Positions 15,855 through 25,248 are shown, counted from the first letter of the stretch. The stretch: DNA of 64,000 bases from CALMKX01 sp036274895 (GCA_036274895.1 DASUEU010000039.1:186001-250000); one strand, 5' to 3'. Numbers and translations: made by a program. The notes: a model not told the origin generated them from the letters alone.

Positions 15855-17752
15855 GAGTTGCCGGCCAGGAAGCTCTCGATCTCGGGTTGATCGGGATCGA
15901 GCTCCAGCGAACGCACGAAGGCCCGCCGGGCGCCCGCGCCGTCGCCCAGGCAGGCGCGAGCGAGCCCCAGCGAGGCGTGGGCGAGCGGGTCGCGCGGCAG
16001 CTCTTTGGCGGCCTGCTCGAAGTCCGTGAGGGCGCCCCGGCAGTCCTGCTCCTCCAACCGGAAGCGACCCCGCCAGAGACGCAGGGCGGGGTCGGTGATG
16101 CCGGCGTCGAGGGCGCCTGCGAGCAGGCGCAGGCTGCGGGCGGCTTCGCCTTTCTCTCGCCACGCTCGAGCCCGCGCCACCACCCGCTCGGCGCCCAGCG
16201 GCAACCCGGCTCGGACCGCCTGGATCAGGAGCTCGTCGCTGCGCCCGGTCTCACGCCCCTCGGTCCACAGCAGCTCGCTCAGGTTCCAGGCTGCCGAGGG
16301 ATAGGCCGGGGCAAGGGACAGGGCCTGCTCGAAGGCCCTCCGCGCGCCCGCCCTGTCCCCCTCTCCGCGGCGAATCAGCCCTTCGTTGTTGAACGAGGCC
16401 GGGGTGCGGGTGGCATCGCCGGTCGGGGCCGGCAGGCGTGCCACGTCCCGGCTGCCGAGATAACCCAGGGCCGTCAACCGGGCGAGGGCCTGCGGGTCGG
16501 TCGTGGCTCCGGGATCTGCCGCCGGGGGCCGCCAGCCGGCCCGGTAGTCCACCGGCGGCGCGGCGCCGGGAGCGAAGCCGGGCAGCGGTGGGCCGGCCAG
16601 ACCCTGGCCCGGGGGCAGGCCGAGCAGGGCAAGGAGGGTGGCCGCCACGCGGTCCACCCCGGCCCCCTCCCGTGGCGCCGGCGCGATCCCAGGACCCCAG
16701 GCGAGCCAGATTCCCTCCCGCCGGTGCCATAGGCCGGCGGTGGCCGCCTCGCCGCTGGCCACCACCCGGGGGCGCTCGGACCCCCACTGGAAGCCGTGGT
16801 CGGAGGCGAGCAGCAGGATGGCGCCCCGTTGCTGCGCCAGCCGCAGGTAGTCCCCCAGCAGCCGGTCGACCTCCCGGAAGTAGCGCTCGGGAACCTGGGA
16901 GAAGCGGGCGAAGTCGCCTTCGGCGATCCACGGCAGGCGCGGCGGCGCGTAAGAGGCGAAGAGGTGGCCCACCAGGTCGGTGCCCTCGAAGTAGACCAGG
17001 GCCAGGTCAGTGGGCTCGCTCGCGAGCCAGTCCAGGGCCAGGGCATGGGTGAGGCGGGTCTCGACCAGGATGCGCTCGAGGCCGGAGACCGGGTCCGCGA
17101 GGGGCTCGGCCAGGCTCTTCGCACGCAGGTAGTCGGCCTCGGTGAGCCCGGGCAGATAGGCCGCGAGCTGCTCGTGGGTCACGCTGGCCTCGACCTCTCG
17201 CCGCTTCGCCGCGGCCCAGGCCACGCGCTCGGGGGGATGCACCGACGCCGGCGGCGCCGGCTGGCGACTGGTCGCGGCGAAGAAGCGATCGGCGACCAGC
17301 AGCCCCTCGACCGGCTCGGCCGGCCAGGTTGCCCACAGACCGAGCACCGCCACCCGCCGCTTCGCCACCGAAGCCACGTTCCACAGGGCCGGCACCTTGC
17401 GGTCCATGCTGCCGATCGGCTCGGGCGCACCGGTGGCCGGGTTGCGACGGGCGAAGTCCAGGATGCCGTGTTCCAGGGGGGAGACGCCGGTCATCATGGT
17501 GGTCCAGACCAGGGGCGAAAGGGGCGGGTCGATGGTGGTGAGCGCTCCGCCCCGACCTTCCGTCACCAGCCGGGCGAGATGGGGCATGGCGCCGGCGGCG
17601 ATCAAGGGGTCGAGGTGCTGCCAGTCGGCGCCGTCGAGACCGATGAAGATCACCGGCAGACGGGCACCTCCGCCCGGTCCACCGGACGGACGACAAGCGA
17701 GAGCCAGCGAGGCCAGGGCTACGCAACACCAGACAACACGCCAGGAGAACAC
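15851..17752 (-). CDS. lipoprotein type I phosphodiesterase/nucleotide pyrophosphatase with TPRs
   Basis: A 633-residue exported lipoprotein (lipobox LALAC, C20). The first two thirds are an alkaline-phosphatase-superfamily domain: VIFIGLDGADW with the metal aspartate near 39-42, LVWTTMMTGVSPLEHGI around the nucleophile threonine, TDLVGHLFA, and LASDHGFQWG. From about 455 the chain turns into TPR-like helices (FNNEGLIRRGEGDRAGARRAFEQAL and three or so more). The pairing suggests a phosphotransferase or phosphodiesterase working in a surface protein complex. The stop codon comes from a repeat. Confidence 0.82.
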   Translation of the reverse strand: MFSWRVVWCCVALASLALACRPSGGPGGGARLPVIFIGLDGADWQHLDPLIAAGAMPHLARLVTEGRGGALTTIDPPLSPLVWTTMMTGVSPLEHGILDFARRNPATGAPEPIGSMDRKVPALWNVASVAKRRVAVLGLWATWPAEPVEGLLVADRFFAATSRQPAPPASVHPPERVAWAAAKRREVEASVTHEQLAAYLPGLTEADYLRAKSLAEPLADPVSGLERILVETRLTHALALDWLASEPTDLALVYFEGTDLVGHLFASYAPPRLPWIAEGDFARFSQVPERYFREVDRLLGDYLRLAQQRGAILLLASDHGFQWGSERPRVVASGEAATAGLWHRREGIWLAWGPGIAPAPREGAGVDRVAATLLALLGLPPGQGLAGPPLPGFAPGAAPPVDYRAGWRPPAADPGATTDPQALARLTALGYLGSRDVARLPAPTGDATRTPASFNNEGLIRRGEGDRAGARRAFEQALSLAPAYPSAAWNLSELLWTEGRETGRSDELLIQAVRAGLPLGAERVVARARAWREKGEAARSLRLLAGALDAGITDPALRLWRGRFRLEEQDCRGALTDFEQAAKELPRDPLAHASLGLARACLGDGAGARRAFVRSLELDPDQPEIESFLAGNS

Positions 17753-17781
17753 GGCCGGCTTATAGCACGGGCCGGAGTGAT

Positions 17782-19818
17782 CTATGCCGCGCCCAGCACC
17801 CCCCGCGCGGTGAGGAAGGTCTCGAGCTCTCCGGGCGGCAGGGGGTGACCCAGGTAGAAGCCCTGGAGCTGCGGGCAGCCGAGCCGGCTCAAGATGGCGA
17901 GCTGCTGCTCTGTCTCCACCCCTTCGGCCGTGACCTCCAGCTGGAGCTCCTTGCCGAGCGAGAGGATCGCCCGCACGATCGCCTCCGAGCCGGGATCGCT
18001 GTGGACGGTCTTGACGAAGGAGGCGTCGATCTTCAGGCCGTCGATCGGCAGGCTCTGGAGATGGGCGAGGGACGAGTAGCCAGTGCCGAAATCGTCGAGC
18101 GTGACGGACACCCCCAGCTCGCGCAGCCGGGAGAGTACCGAGCCCACCAGCGAGACATCCTGCATGGCCACCGACTCGGTGATCTCCACCTGCAGCGCCG
18201 AGCCCGGCAGGTCGCAGTCGGCCAGCGAGCGTGCCAGCTGCTGGACGAACTCTGCGGCGTTGAGCTGGCGGGCGGAGAGATTGACCGCCACCGTCAAGTC
18301 CACCGCTCCGGCCTGGCGCCAGCCCGCCGCTTGGCGGCAGGCCTCCTCGATCACCCAGCGCCCCAACGGCACGATCAGCCCGCTGGCCTCGGCCAAGGGC
18401 ACGAACTCGGTGGGCAGGCGCAGCCGGCCGCTCGGCTGCCGCCAGCGCAGCAGGGCCTCGACACCGACCACGGCGCCGCTGCCCGCAGCGAAGAGGGGCT
18501 GGTAGTACAGCAGCAGCTGATCCCCAACCTCGAGGGCGCGCCGCAGGGCCAGCTCCAGCGCGAGCCGCACGGTGTGGTCGTCTTCCACGCCGCCCTCGAA
18601 GAAACGCAGCACGTCCTTGCCTTCTTGCTTGGCACGATAGAGGGCGAGGTCGGCGTGGCGCACCAGGCTCTCGGCTGCCACCGGCTCCCCGGCGGTGATC
18701 GCCACGCCGGCGCTCGCCGTGACGATCAGCTCGCGTCCCTGGATCGAGAAGGGATGGCGCAGGGCGTCGAGCACGCGTGAGAGCACTCTCTCGGCATCCG
18801 CCCGCTCGTGCACCTCGAGCAGCAGTGTGAACTCGTCGCCGCCCATCCGCGCCACCGTGTCACCGGCCCGCAGAGCACCCCTCAGGCGGTGAGCCACTCC
18901 ACGCATCATCTCGTCGCCGACGGCGTGGCCGAGGGAGTCGTTGATGCGCTTGAACAGGTCGAGGTCGAGGAAGGCCACGGCGACCTCGCGACCGTGGCGG
19001 GGGGCGCTCGCCAGCACGGAACGCAGCCGATCGAGGAACAGGCTGCGGTTGGGCAGGCCGGTCAAGGGGTCGTGGTAGGCGAGATGCTCGATCTGCTGCG
19101 CGGCCTGAATGGCGCTGTGCCGCTCCTCTTCGAGCAGCACAATCACCATACCGGCCGCAATACCCATCTGCGGCAGGATCTCGATGAAACCGAGATAGAG
19201 CTGCAAGGGGCGCAGCTCCTGGTCGAGATAGCTGATGGCGGTCAGGCCGAGGACCTGGAAGCCGTAGATGCCGTACGCCACGATCGAGCCGCCGAGCAGC
19301 CGATAGCCGATGCCGCCCCGCCCGGCGAGGGCACGCCAGATCATTACCCCGGCGGGGATGAAGGCCAGGCCGTAGAGCAGACCCCGCCCCCCCGACCGGA
19401 CCAGGATCCGCTCCTGGACCAGCGCGTGGTCCCAGGAGAAAAGCAGCACCAGGACGAGCGCCAGGCCGGCGGCCGAGAGGGACCAGATCCGCAGCCAGCG
19501 GTCTGCCACCACCCGGCCCTTGCGCAGCTCCCAGGCACCGCTCAGCAGATAGACCACGTGGAGGCAGGAGCCACCGTTGACGATGGTGCTGGCGAGGATC
19601 CGTACCAGCAGCGGCGTCGACTCGCCAGAGAGGTTCAGCTGCAGGGAGATCGGTGCCCCGAGGTGGAACACGGCGAGCCACAGCCAGGAACGCTCCCAGC
19701 GCTGGAGGTAGCCGCGCCGATAGTGCCGGCGGAGGAAGAACAGGATCGAGTAGGTGAGGACCGAGGCGACCGCCAAGAAGACCAGCGACACCCGCATCAG
19801 TTCGGTCTCGGACGTCAA
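17782..19818 (-). CDS. membrane GGDEF-EAL cyclic-di-GMP protein
   Basis: A 678-residue protein with about six or seven membrane helices in residues 1-230, a GGDEF domain (about 245-405) and an EAL domain (about 420-670). The GGDEF signature is intact (RMGGDEFTLLLEV), as is the EAL motif (GVEALLRWR) with downstream LDDFGTGYSSL and KIDASFVK. Both cyclic-di-GMP synthesis and breakdown are therefore possible. The N-terminal helices probably sense a membrane or small-molecule signal. It stands alone, with short gaps on both sides. Confidence 0.9.
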   Translation of the reverse strand: MTSETELMRVSLVFLAVASVLTYSILFFLRRHYRRGYLQRWERSWLWLAVFHLGAPISLQLNLSGESTPLLVRILASTIVNGGSCLHVVYLLSGAWELRKGRVVADRWLRIWSLSAAGLALVLVLLFSWDHALVQERILVRSGGRGLLYGLAFIPAGVMIWRALAGRGGIGYRLLGGSIVAYGIYGFQVLGLTAISYLDQELRPLQLYLGFIEILPQMGIAAGMVIVLLEEERHSAIQAAQQIEHLAYHDPLTGLPNRSLFLDRLRSVLASAPRHGREVAVAFLDLDLFKRINDSLGHAVGDEMMRGVAHRLRGALRAGDTVARMGGDEFTLLLEVHERADAERVLSRVLDALRHPFSIQGRELIVTASAGVAITAGEPVAAESLVRHADLALYRAKQEGKDVLRFFEGGVEDDHTVRLALELALRRALEVGDQLLLYYQPLFAAGSGAVVGVEALLRWRQPSGRLRLPTEFVPLAEASGLIVPLGRWVIEEACRQAAGWRQAGAVDLTVAVNLSARQLNAAEFVQQLARSLADCDLPGSALQVEITESVAMQDVSLVGSVLSRLRELGVSVTLDDFGTGYSSLAHLQSLPIDGLKIDASFVKTVHSDPGSEAIVRAILSLGKELQLEVTAEGVETEQQLAILSRLGCPQLQGFYLGHPLPPGELETFLTARGVLGAA

Positions 19819-19959
19819 GGCCGATCCCTTCTCGAGGCGCGCGAGCGACGGTTCAGTAGCAACACGAGGGCGCCGAGAATCCTAACATCCTGCAACACGG
19901 ACGAAGTAGCCTGGAAGGAGATTCGAGGCAGCTCGCGAGGGAGAGCACGGCCTCATTTC

Positions 19960-19980
19960 GAGATCACGAACCGTGATCTC
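19960..19980 (-). terminator. hairpin after pgi
   Basis: GAGATCACG and CGTGATCTC form a perfect 9-bp stem with a 3-base loop, 22 bases beyond the pgi stop codon. No T tract follows, so it may be a weak terminator or an mRNA-stabilising hairpin. Confidence 0.45.
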
Positions 19981-20001
19981 AAACGGTCGAGCCTCGCCCG
20001 G

Positions 20002-21666
20002 CTAGCCGACAAGCTTGGCCCGCAAGCGCTTGTAGTGGCCGATGAGGCCGTTGGTCGAAGCGTCGTGGCCGGTCACCTCTTCCGGCCCGGCGAGCTCGGG
20101 CAGGATCGCCCTGGCGAGCTGCTTGCCGAGCTCCACCCCCCACTGGTCGAACGAGTTGACGTTCCAGACCGCCCCCATGACGAAGACCTTGTGCTCGTAG
20201 AGGGCCAGCAACAGGCCGAGGGTGTGGGGGGTAAGGCGCCGGTAGAGGAAGCTGGTCGAGGGGCGGTTGCCCGGCATCACCTTGTGCGGGGCCAAGCGCG
20301 AAATCGCCTCGGGATCGAGCCCCTGGCCGACCAGCTCGGCGTGCACCTCGTCGAGGGTCTTGCCGCGCATCAGGGCCTCGGGCTGAGCGAAGAAGTTGGC
20401 GAGCAGGGGCTCCTGATGTCGGGTGAAGGGGTGACCGGGCTCGGCCGCGGCCAGGAAATCGCAGGGCACCAGGCGGGTGCCCTGGTGCAGCAGCTGGTAG
20501 AAGGCATGCTGGCCGTTGGTGCCCGGCTCGCCGAAGACGATCGGCCCGGTGGCCATGGCGACCGGCCGGCCCTCGCGATCCACCGACTTGCCGTTCGACT
20601 CCATGTCGAGCTGCTGGAGGAAGGCCGGCAGGCGGTGGAGGTTCTGGTCGTAGGGCAGTACCGCGTGAGCGTCTGCACCCAGGAAGTCGGCGTACCAGAC
20701 ACCGAGGAGGCCGAGCAGCACGGGGACGTTCTCGACCAGGGGCACGGTGCGGAAGTGCTCGTCGGCGAGGAAGGCACCCTCGAGCAGCTCCTCGAAGCGG
20801 GAGAAGCCCACGGCCAGCGCGATCGACAGCCCGATCGAGGACCACAGGGAGGTGCGCCCCCCCACCCAATCCCAGAACACGAACATGTTCTCGGGGGCGA
20901 TGCCGAAGCGGGCTACCTCGGCCGTGTTGGTCGACATCGCCACGAAGTGCCGCGCCACGGCTGCCGGATCCCCAGCCCGTGCCAGCAGCCACTCCCGGGC
21001 GGAGAGGGCGTTGGCCAGGGTCTCCTGGGTGGTGAAGGTCTTCGAGGCGACCAGGAAGAGGGTGGTCTCGGGGTCGAGGCCGGCCAGGGTGTGATGGAGG
21101 TGGGCGCCGTCGAGGTTCGAGACGTAGTGGGGCCGGGGTCCGTCCCAGTAGGGCTTCAGAGCCTCGGCGACCATCAGGGGGCCCAGGTCCGAGCCGCCGA
21201 TGCCGATGTTGACCACGTCGGTGATCGCACGGCCCGTCGCGCCCCGCCAGCGCCCCGAGCGCACCGCGTCCGAGAAGGTCCGGAGGTGCTCGAGGGCGGC
21301 GCGGACGTCGGGCATCACGTCGCGCCCCGCGACCTCGATCGACCGCCCGGAGCGATTGCGCAGGGCCACGTGGAGCACCGGCCGGCCCTCGGTCGAGTTG
21401 ATCGCCTCGCCGGCGAACATGCCCTCGCGCAGAGTGGCGACTCCGGTCTCCTCCGCCAGGGCGACCAGCAGCCGCATGGTCTCGTCGGTGATCAGGTTCT
21501 TCGAGACATCGACCAGCAAGTCGCCCAGGCGCAGCGAGAAACGCTCGAAGCGACCGGGATCCGCCGCGAAGGCGGCGCGCAGCGAGAAGCCGCGCATCGC
21601 CTCGGCATGGCGGGCGAGGGCCTGCCAGGCGGGGGAGGGGGGGGCTGGAGGGTGGGGAGGGGTCAT
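20002..21666 (-). CDS. pgi: glucose-6-phosphate isomerase
   Basis: A 554-residue cytoplasmic enzyme that interconverts glucose 6-phosphate and fructose 6-phosphate in glycolysis. Length is that of the long bacterial PGI. Family signatures are clear: VNIGIGGSDLGPLMV, VSNLDGAHLHHTL, SKTFTTQETLANA, VGGRTSLWSSIGLSIAL and the C-terminal FDQWGVELGKQLA. It is followed by a hairpin and is divergent from the DinB gene. Confidence 0.97.
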   Translation of the reverse strand: MTPPHPPAPPSPAWQALARHAEAMRGFSLRAAFAADPGRFERFSLRLGDLLVDVSKNLITDETMRLLVALAEETGVATLREGMFAGEAINSTEGRPVLHVALRNRSGRSIEVAGRDVMPDVRAALEHLRTFSDAVRSGRWRGATGRAITDVVNIGIGGSDLGPLMVAEALKPYWDGPRPHYVSNLDGAHLHHTLAGLDPETTLFLVASKTFTTQETLANALSAREWLLARAGDPAAVARHFVAMSTNTAEVARFGIAPENMFVFWDWVGGRTSLWSSIGLSIALAVGFSRFEELLEGAFLADEHFRTVPLVENVPVLLGLLGVWYADFLGADAHAVLPYDQNLHRLPAFLQQLDMESNGKSVDREGRPVAMATGPIVFGEPGTNGQHAFYQLLHQGTRLVPCDFLAAAEPGHPFTRHQEPLLANFFAQPEALMRGKTLDEVHAELVGQGLDPEAISRLAPHKVMPGNRPSTSFLYRRLTPHTLGLLLALYEHKVFVMGAVWNVNSFDQWGVELGKQLARAILPELAGPEEVTGHDASTNGLIGHYKRLRAKLVG

Positions 21667-21689
21667 GAGATTTCGTATCCTATGCCGCC

Positions 21690-22292
21690 ATGAGCCGCCC
21701 CCCCCTGACCTACCGCCGGGTCACCAGCGCCGAGGAGGTGCTCACGGCCCTCAACATCCTCGACAACGCCGCGCGCCACCTCGCCGACGAGGTCGACCAG
21801 CGCTCCCTCGATTGGCAGCCGGCCGGGGGAAAGGGCTGGAGCATCGGCCAGTGCCTAGATCACCTGGTCAAGACCAACGAGGTCTACGGCGGCGCCATCC
21901 TCGCCGCCCTCCAGGAGGCGCGCCATCAGGGCCGGGCACCGGCGGGGGCGGCGCCCTTCCGGCCGGGTTTCTTCGCCCGCTGGTTCCTGGGTCAGATCGA
22001 GCCGCCCCCGAAACGAAAGCTGAGCGCTTCCCGGTTGGCGAAGCCCGGCTCCGCCCAACCCAAGGACGGGCTGGTCGCCGCCTATCTGGCGGGCCACGAA
22101 AGGCTGCGCCGTGGTCTCGCCGAGGCCCGCGGCCTCGACCTCAACGCCCTGCGCTTCAAGAACCCCTTCGCCCCCCTTCCTTGGACCGTGGCCACCGGGC
22201 TCACCTTGATCGTGGCCCACGACCATCGCCACCTGGAACAGGCCGAGCGGGTGCGCCGCTCGCCCGGCTTCCCGGCCTCCGCCGGATCCTGA
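21690..22292 (+). CDS. DinB-superfamily metal-binding protein
   Basis: A 200-residue four-helix-bundle protein of the DinB/YfiT type. Candidate metal histidines are in GQCLDHLVKTNE (near 58) and in VAHDHRHLEQAERV near 177-182, the usual helix-2 and helix-4 positions. Members serve as thiol-dependent transferases or remain unassigned. The gene is divergent from pgi and just precedes the EamA transporter. A second DinB protein is encoded at 27507. Confidence 0.75.
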   Translation: MSRPPLTYRRVTSAEEVLTALNILDNAARHLADEVDQRSLDWQPAGGKGWSIGQCLDHLVKTNEVYGGAILAALQEARHQGRAPAGAAPFRPGFFARWFLGQIEPPPKRKLSASRLAKPGSAQPKDGLVAAYLAGHERLRRGLAEARGLDLNALRFKNPFAPLPWTVATGLTLIVAHDHRHLEQAERVRRSPGFPASAGS

Positions 22293-22302
22293 GACAGCCT
22301 CT

Positions 22303-23169
22303 TTGGCTCACCTGACGACCTTCCAACGAGGCGCCCTGACCATGGTCGCCTCGGCCTGCTGCTTTGCCGCCATGGGCGCCGCGGTCAAGGTCGCCTCGGC
22401 CACCCTCGGCAACAGCCAGATCGTCTTCTGCCGCAACCTCCTGTCGCTGCTGCTCCTGCTGCCCTGGTGCGCGCGCGGTGGCCTCTCCGGACTGGCCACC
22501 GAGCACCTTGGCGAGCATCTGGCCCGCGGCCTCTTCGGGCTCTCGGCGATGTACTGCTTCTTCTACGCCATCGCCCACGTGCGGCTGGCGGACGCAATGC
22601 TGCTCAACTACACCCTGCCCCTGTTCATGCCGCCCATCGAGCGCTTGTGGCTGGGCGAGAGGATGTCGCGGCGGCTGCTGCTGCCGCTGGGGTTGGGTTT
22701 TCTGGGCATCCTGGTGATCCTGCGGCCGGGCACCGGCGTGTTCCAGCCCGTGGCCCTCTGGGCCCTGGTGTCGGCCCTGCTGGGCTCGGTGGCTCAGGTG
22801 GGCGTGCGCCGGTTGACGGCCACCGAGCCGGTGACGCGCATCGTCTTCTACTTCGCGGCGATCTCCACCCTGGTCTCGGCGGGCCCCGCCCTCTTCACCT
22901 GGCGAACACCGTCGGCCGCGGCGAGCCTGGCCCTCTTGGTCTGCGGGGTCACGGCCACGCTCGGCCAGTTGCTGCTCACCCGCGCCTACGGCTCGGCACC
23001 GGCGGCCTGGGTGGGGCCTTTCCTCTATTCGAGCGTGGTCTTCGCCGGGCTCTTCGACGCTTTGCTCTGGGGCCGTTCCGCGGACGCCCTCTTCGTCCTC
23101 GGCGCCCTGCTGGTAGTCGCCGCGGGGGTGATCACGCTGCGGCTGCGCCGGGAGCCGCTCCGAAGCTAG
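22303..23169 (+). CDS. EamA/DMT-family transporter
   Basis: A 288-residue integral membrane protein with about ten helices in two EamA repeats (about 8-140 and 150-285). The marker LNYTLPLFMPPIERLWLGER ends the first repeat. Such proteins export amino acids, metabolites or drugs. The likely start is a TTG at 22303, which lacks an obvious ribosome site. An in-frame ATG 13 codons later is the alternative. Its last four bases overlap the end of the convergent TPR gene. Confidence 0.8.
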   Translation: MAHLTTFQRGALTMVASACCFAAMGAAVKVASATLGNSQIVFCRNLLSLLLLLPWCARGGLSGLATEHLGEHLARGLFGLSAMYCFFYAIAHVRLADAMLLNYTLPLFMPPIERLWLGERMSRRLLLPLGLGFLGILVILRPGTGVFQPVALWALVSALLGSVAQVGVRRLTATEPVTRIVFYFAAISTLVSAGPALFTWRTPSAAASLALLVCGVTATLGQLLLTRAYGSAPAAWVGPFLYSSVVFAGLFDALLWGRSADALFVLGALLVVAAGVITLRLRREPLRS

Positions 23170-24470
23170 GTTTCCGCATCGAGCCGAAGCGAGGGGTCCG
23201 CCTTCGCTCGCTCGAGCACGCTCGCGACCCGGCGGATCAGGTCGTCGGTGACCCGCTGGGCAAAAGCGGCTTCGCGAAAGAGCAGCAAGGCCGCCAGCAC
23301 CTCCCGGTGGACGCTCTGGGCCTCGAAGAGGGCGGCCGCCTCGGCCGCAACCTTCTTGACATCGTCGAAGCGGCCGAGCCGGAAGTAGAGCAGCGCGAGA
23401 TCCAGGGCGACGTGCGCCAGGTCCAGAGGCCGCCCCGCCAGCAGGCGTCGGACTTCGAGGAACTGGGGCTCGGCGGAGGCATCCGCCAATTCGGCCCCGA
23501 GCTTCGCCGCCAGCCACAAGCGCAGCAGTCGCACGAAGGGATCCTCACATGCCTCGTACTCGTCCTCGTCGAAGACCAGGTGCTCGAGCGCCTCTTTGAA
23601 GCGGCCCGAGGAGTAGAGGTTGTAGGCGAGGTCGTAGCGGGCATAGAGGTAGAGGATCGGATCGGTGGCGCGTTCGAACGAGCCAAGGGCCTTGTAGACG
23701 GCGTCGAGAGCCGCATCGAGGTCGCCCTGGAGGCGGTAGATGTCGGAAAGGGAGAGAAGGGCCCGGGCCGCTCCCGGAGCATCGTTCGCCAGCCGATAGA
23801 GCAGGACGGACCTCGAAACGAGGTCTTCTGCCTCGGTCAGCCGCCGTTGCCTCTTTCTGAGGGCTCCTTCCAGCCAGTCAACCTCCGCAGACGCCAGCGC
23901 GTCAGCCAGTCCGCTCCGGTTCATCAGCCGGCGAGCTTGCTGAAAGTCCCGTTCGGCTTCTGCAATCGCACCCTGGATTCGCCGCGAGTTGCCGATGAGA
24001 GCCAGCGCCCGGGCAGCTTGCGTTGCCGCTCTGGCGCCGGCCCGTCCCTCATCGACAGCCGCCAGTGCGGCCATGGCGAAGCTGCGCGAGCCATCCGGGT
24101 CAGCAGGAAGGCAGCGCTTCGCGGCACCGAGGAGGTGATCGACGAACAGCCGGCCTCGGTATCGGCTCCCGGACCGCCTCACGCTCTCGGCGTGTGCTTC
24201 GGGAGGTTGGCCGGCGAGCTCATCGACCAGGCGCATGACCCAGATCGCTTCACGACCTCCCGCAGTGACTTGGTCTTCCACCCCCTCGAACCTTCCCGTT
24301 GACTCTGCGACGTTGAGACGGGCTCGCAGGGAGCTCCGCCGATGGAGGCGGAGGGTGGACCTACACCTTGGGCACAGCTCCTTCAGATGCTGAACGATGA
24401 TCTCGGTGAGCACCCGAGCGGGGAGCGTGCCGTGCGTCACCGCATCGAGAAGCTCGCGCGTGATGTGCAT
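23166..24470 (-). CDS. TPR-repeat protein with N-terminal CPRC motif
   Basis: A 434-residue soluble protein without signal peptide. The N-terminus (ITRELLDAVTHGTLPARVLTEI) is followed by CPRC at 33-36. From about 120 onward it is almost all paired helices of the TPR kind, for example ALLSLSDIYRLQGDLDAALDAVYKAL and LARYDL-like repeats. No enzymatic or DNA-binding domain is evident. I prefer the ATG at 24470, preceded by GAGGG, over two upstream ATGs. In front lie a strong hairpin and a 33-codon ORF with an excellent ribosome site, which suggests a peptide-receptor or leader-controlled arrangement. Confidence 0.65.
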   Translation of the reverse strand: MHITRELLDAVTHGTLPARVLTEIIVQHLKELCPRCRSTLRLHRRSSLRARLNVAESTGRFEGVEDQVTAGGREAIWVMRLVDELAGQPPEAHAESVRRSGSRYRGRLFVDHLLGAAKRCLPADPDGSRSFAMAALAAVDEGRAGARAATQAARALALIGNSRRIQGAIAEAERDFQQARRLMNRSGLADALASAEVDWLEGALRKRQRRLTEAEDLVSRSVLLYRLANDAPGAARALLSLSDIYRLQGDLDAALDAVYKALGSFERATDPILYLYARYDLAYNLYSSGRFKEALEHLVFDEDEYEACEDPFVRLLRLWLAAKLGAELADASAEPQFLEVRRLLAGRPLDLAHVALDLALLYFRLGRFDDVKKVAAEAAALFEAQSVHREVLAALLLFREAAFAQRVTDDLIRRVASVLERAKADPSLRLDAET

Positions 24471-24546
24471 TCCCTTCCCTCGATTGCCGTGCATGGGATG
24501 TCGCCTGGCTTCCCGGTGCACGGAAGGTTACTCCCCGTGACAACGA

Positions 24547-24585
24547 GGCAAGGCGCCAGAGTCGTCGCACCCCTGGCGCCTTGCC
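24547..24585 (-). terminator. 13-bp perfect hairpin between small ORF and TPR gene
   Basis: GGCAAGGCGCCAG at 24547-24559 pairs perfectly with CTGGCGCCTTGCC at 24573-24585, leaving a 13-base loop. It starts 10 bases after the small ORF stop and ends 76 bases before the TPR start. No T run follows on the minus strand, so it may be an attenuator or an RNA-processing hairpin, not a simple terminator. Confidence 0.6.
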
Positions 24586-24595
24586 CCTGGGAGCG

Positions 24596-24697
24596 TCAAC
24601 CACCGCCAGCTGGGTCGCCGTAGCCCCCCTCTTTCGCGAGGTGACCCATCCCCCAGTCCTCCAAACGCTGCCAAATCAGGAGGATCCAGCGCAGCAT
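24596..24697 (-). CDS. 33-residue small protein upstream of the TPR gene
   Basis: An ATG with AAAGGAG seven bases upstream opens a 33-codon frame ending in TGA. The peptide starts MLRWILLIWQRLEDWGMG and continues through a glycine-rich tail ending PAGGG. The first nine residues are hydrophobic and tryptophan-rich, so it may be a membrane or signalling peptide, or a leader peptide for the TPR gene. I know no named family. A strong ribosome site plus a following hairpin is the evidence that it is real. Confidence 0.5.
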   Translation of the reverse strand: MLRWILLIWQRLEDWGMGHLAKEGGYGDPAGGG

Positions 24698-24901
24698 GTG
24701 TCGCTCCTTTCAGCCGGTCTTGACCCCGGCTCCATGCCGGCGACAGGCCGGCCCAATCCGTCGGGCGGATTGAGGTAGCGTACACACAGATAGAACAAGC
24801 GTTGTATGGACATCACGGCAAGACCTAGAAGTACGAATAATGCGCTTAAACATCACTCTGAGCAGTCCGGGGTCCTTGCCGCCTTGTGCGCCGAATACCC
24901 C

Positions 24902-25135
24902 TCAGATCGCGATGTCGTCCTCGACCGCTTCCTCGGGCGCCATACCGAAGTGCTGGCGGATCAGCTCCCGGACGATCGAGGCTTCGCTGCGACGCTCCTC
25001 GAAGGCGGCGCGTCTCAGGGCTTCGGCCTCGTCGACACCGATCAGGAATGCCTTGCGGACCAGGCGGCCGTCTTTCGACACAGTGGTGGTGCCGCCCCGA
25101 GGACCAGCTTCCCTTTTCTCGGATCGCATCATCAT
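24902..25135 (-). CDS. ribbon-helix-helix DNA-binding protein (antitoxin-like)
   Basis: About 77 residues. The core reads RKAFLIGVDEAEALRRAAFEERRSEASIVRELIRQHFG, a strand followed by two helices as in Arc/MetJ-like or antitoxin proteins, with an acidic C-terminal tail. No toxin gene adjoins it. The start is uncertain: I take the first of three ATGs (MMMRSEKR) at 25135, because a promoter and an 18-bp palindrome lie between 25165 and 25210. An ATG at 25165 is the alternative. It is divergent from the RadC-like/H-NS fusion and may control it. Confidence 0.6.
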   Translation of the reverse strand: MMMRSEKREAGPRGGTTTVSKDGRLVRKAFLIGVDEAEALRRAAFEERRSEASIVRELIRQHFGMAPEEAVEDDIAI

Positions 25136-25190
25136 GGGTGGAGCATACCTGTCTTGCACGCTCATGCTTGACCAATATACCATAGACGCC

Positions 25191-25208
25191 ATTGTGCAAG
25201 CGCACAAT
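25191..25208. promoter_or_regulatory. palindromic operator in the divergent RHH/RadC-H-NS spacer
   Basis: ATTGTGC-AAGC-GCACAAT has perfect 7-bp arms. On the minus strand it overlaps a plausible -35 region (TTGTGC) placed 17 bases before TATGGT, so a protein bound here would block the RHH gene promoter. It lies 41 bases before the GTG of the fusion gene. Confidence 0.6.
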
Positions 25209-25248
25209 CTAATGGAATCGGCTGACCTCGCTCGAGGAGGATGCTCCT

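Noticed and set aside
18808..21693. A 961-residue open frame on the plus strand
   Set aside because: It covers antisense parts of the GGDEF-EAL gene and pgi, both well supported, and has no motif of its own.
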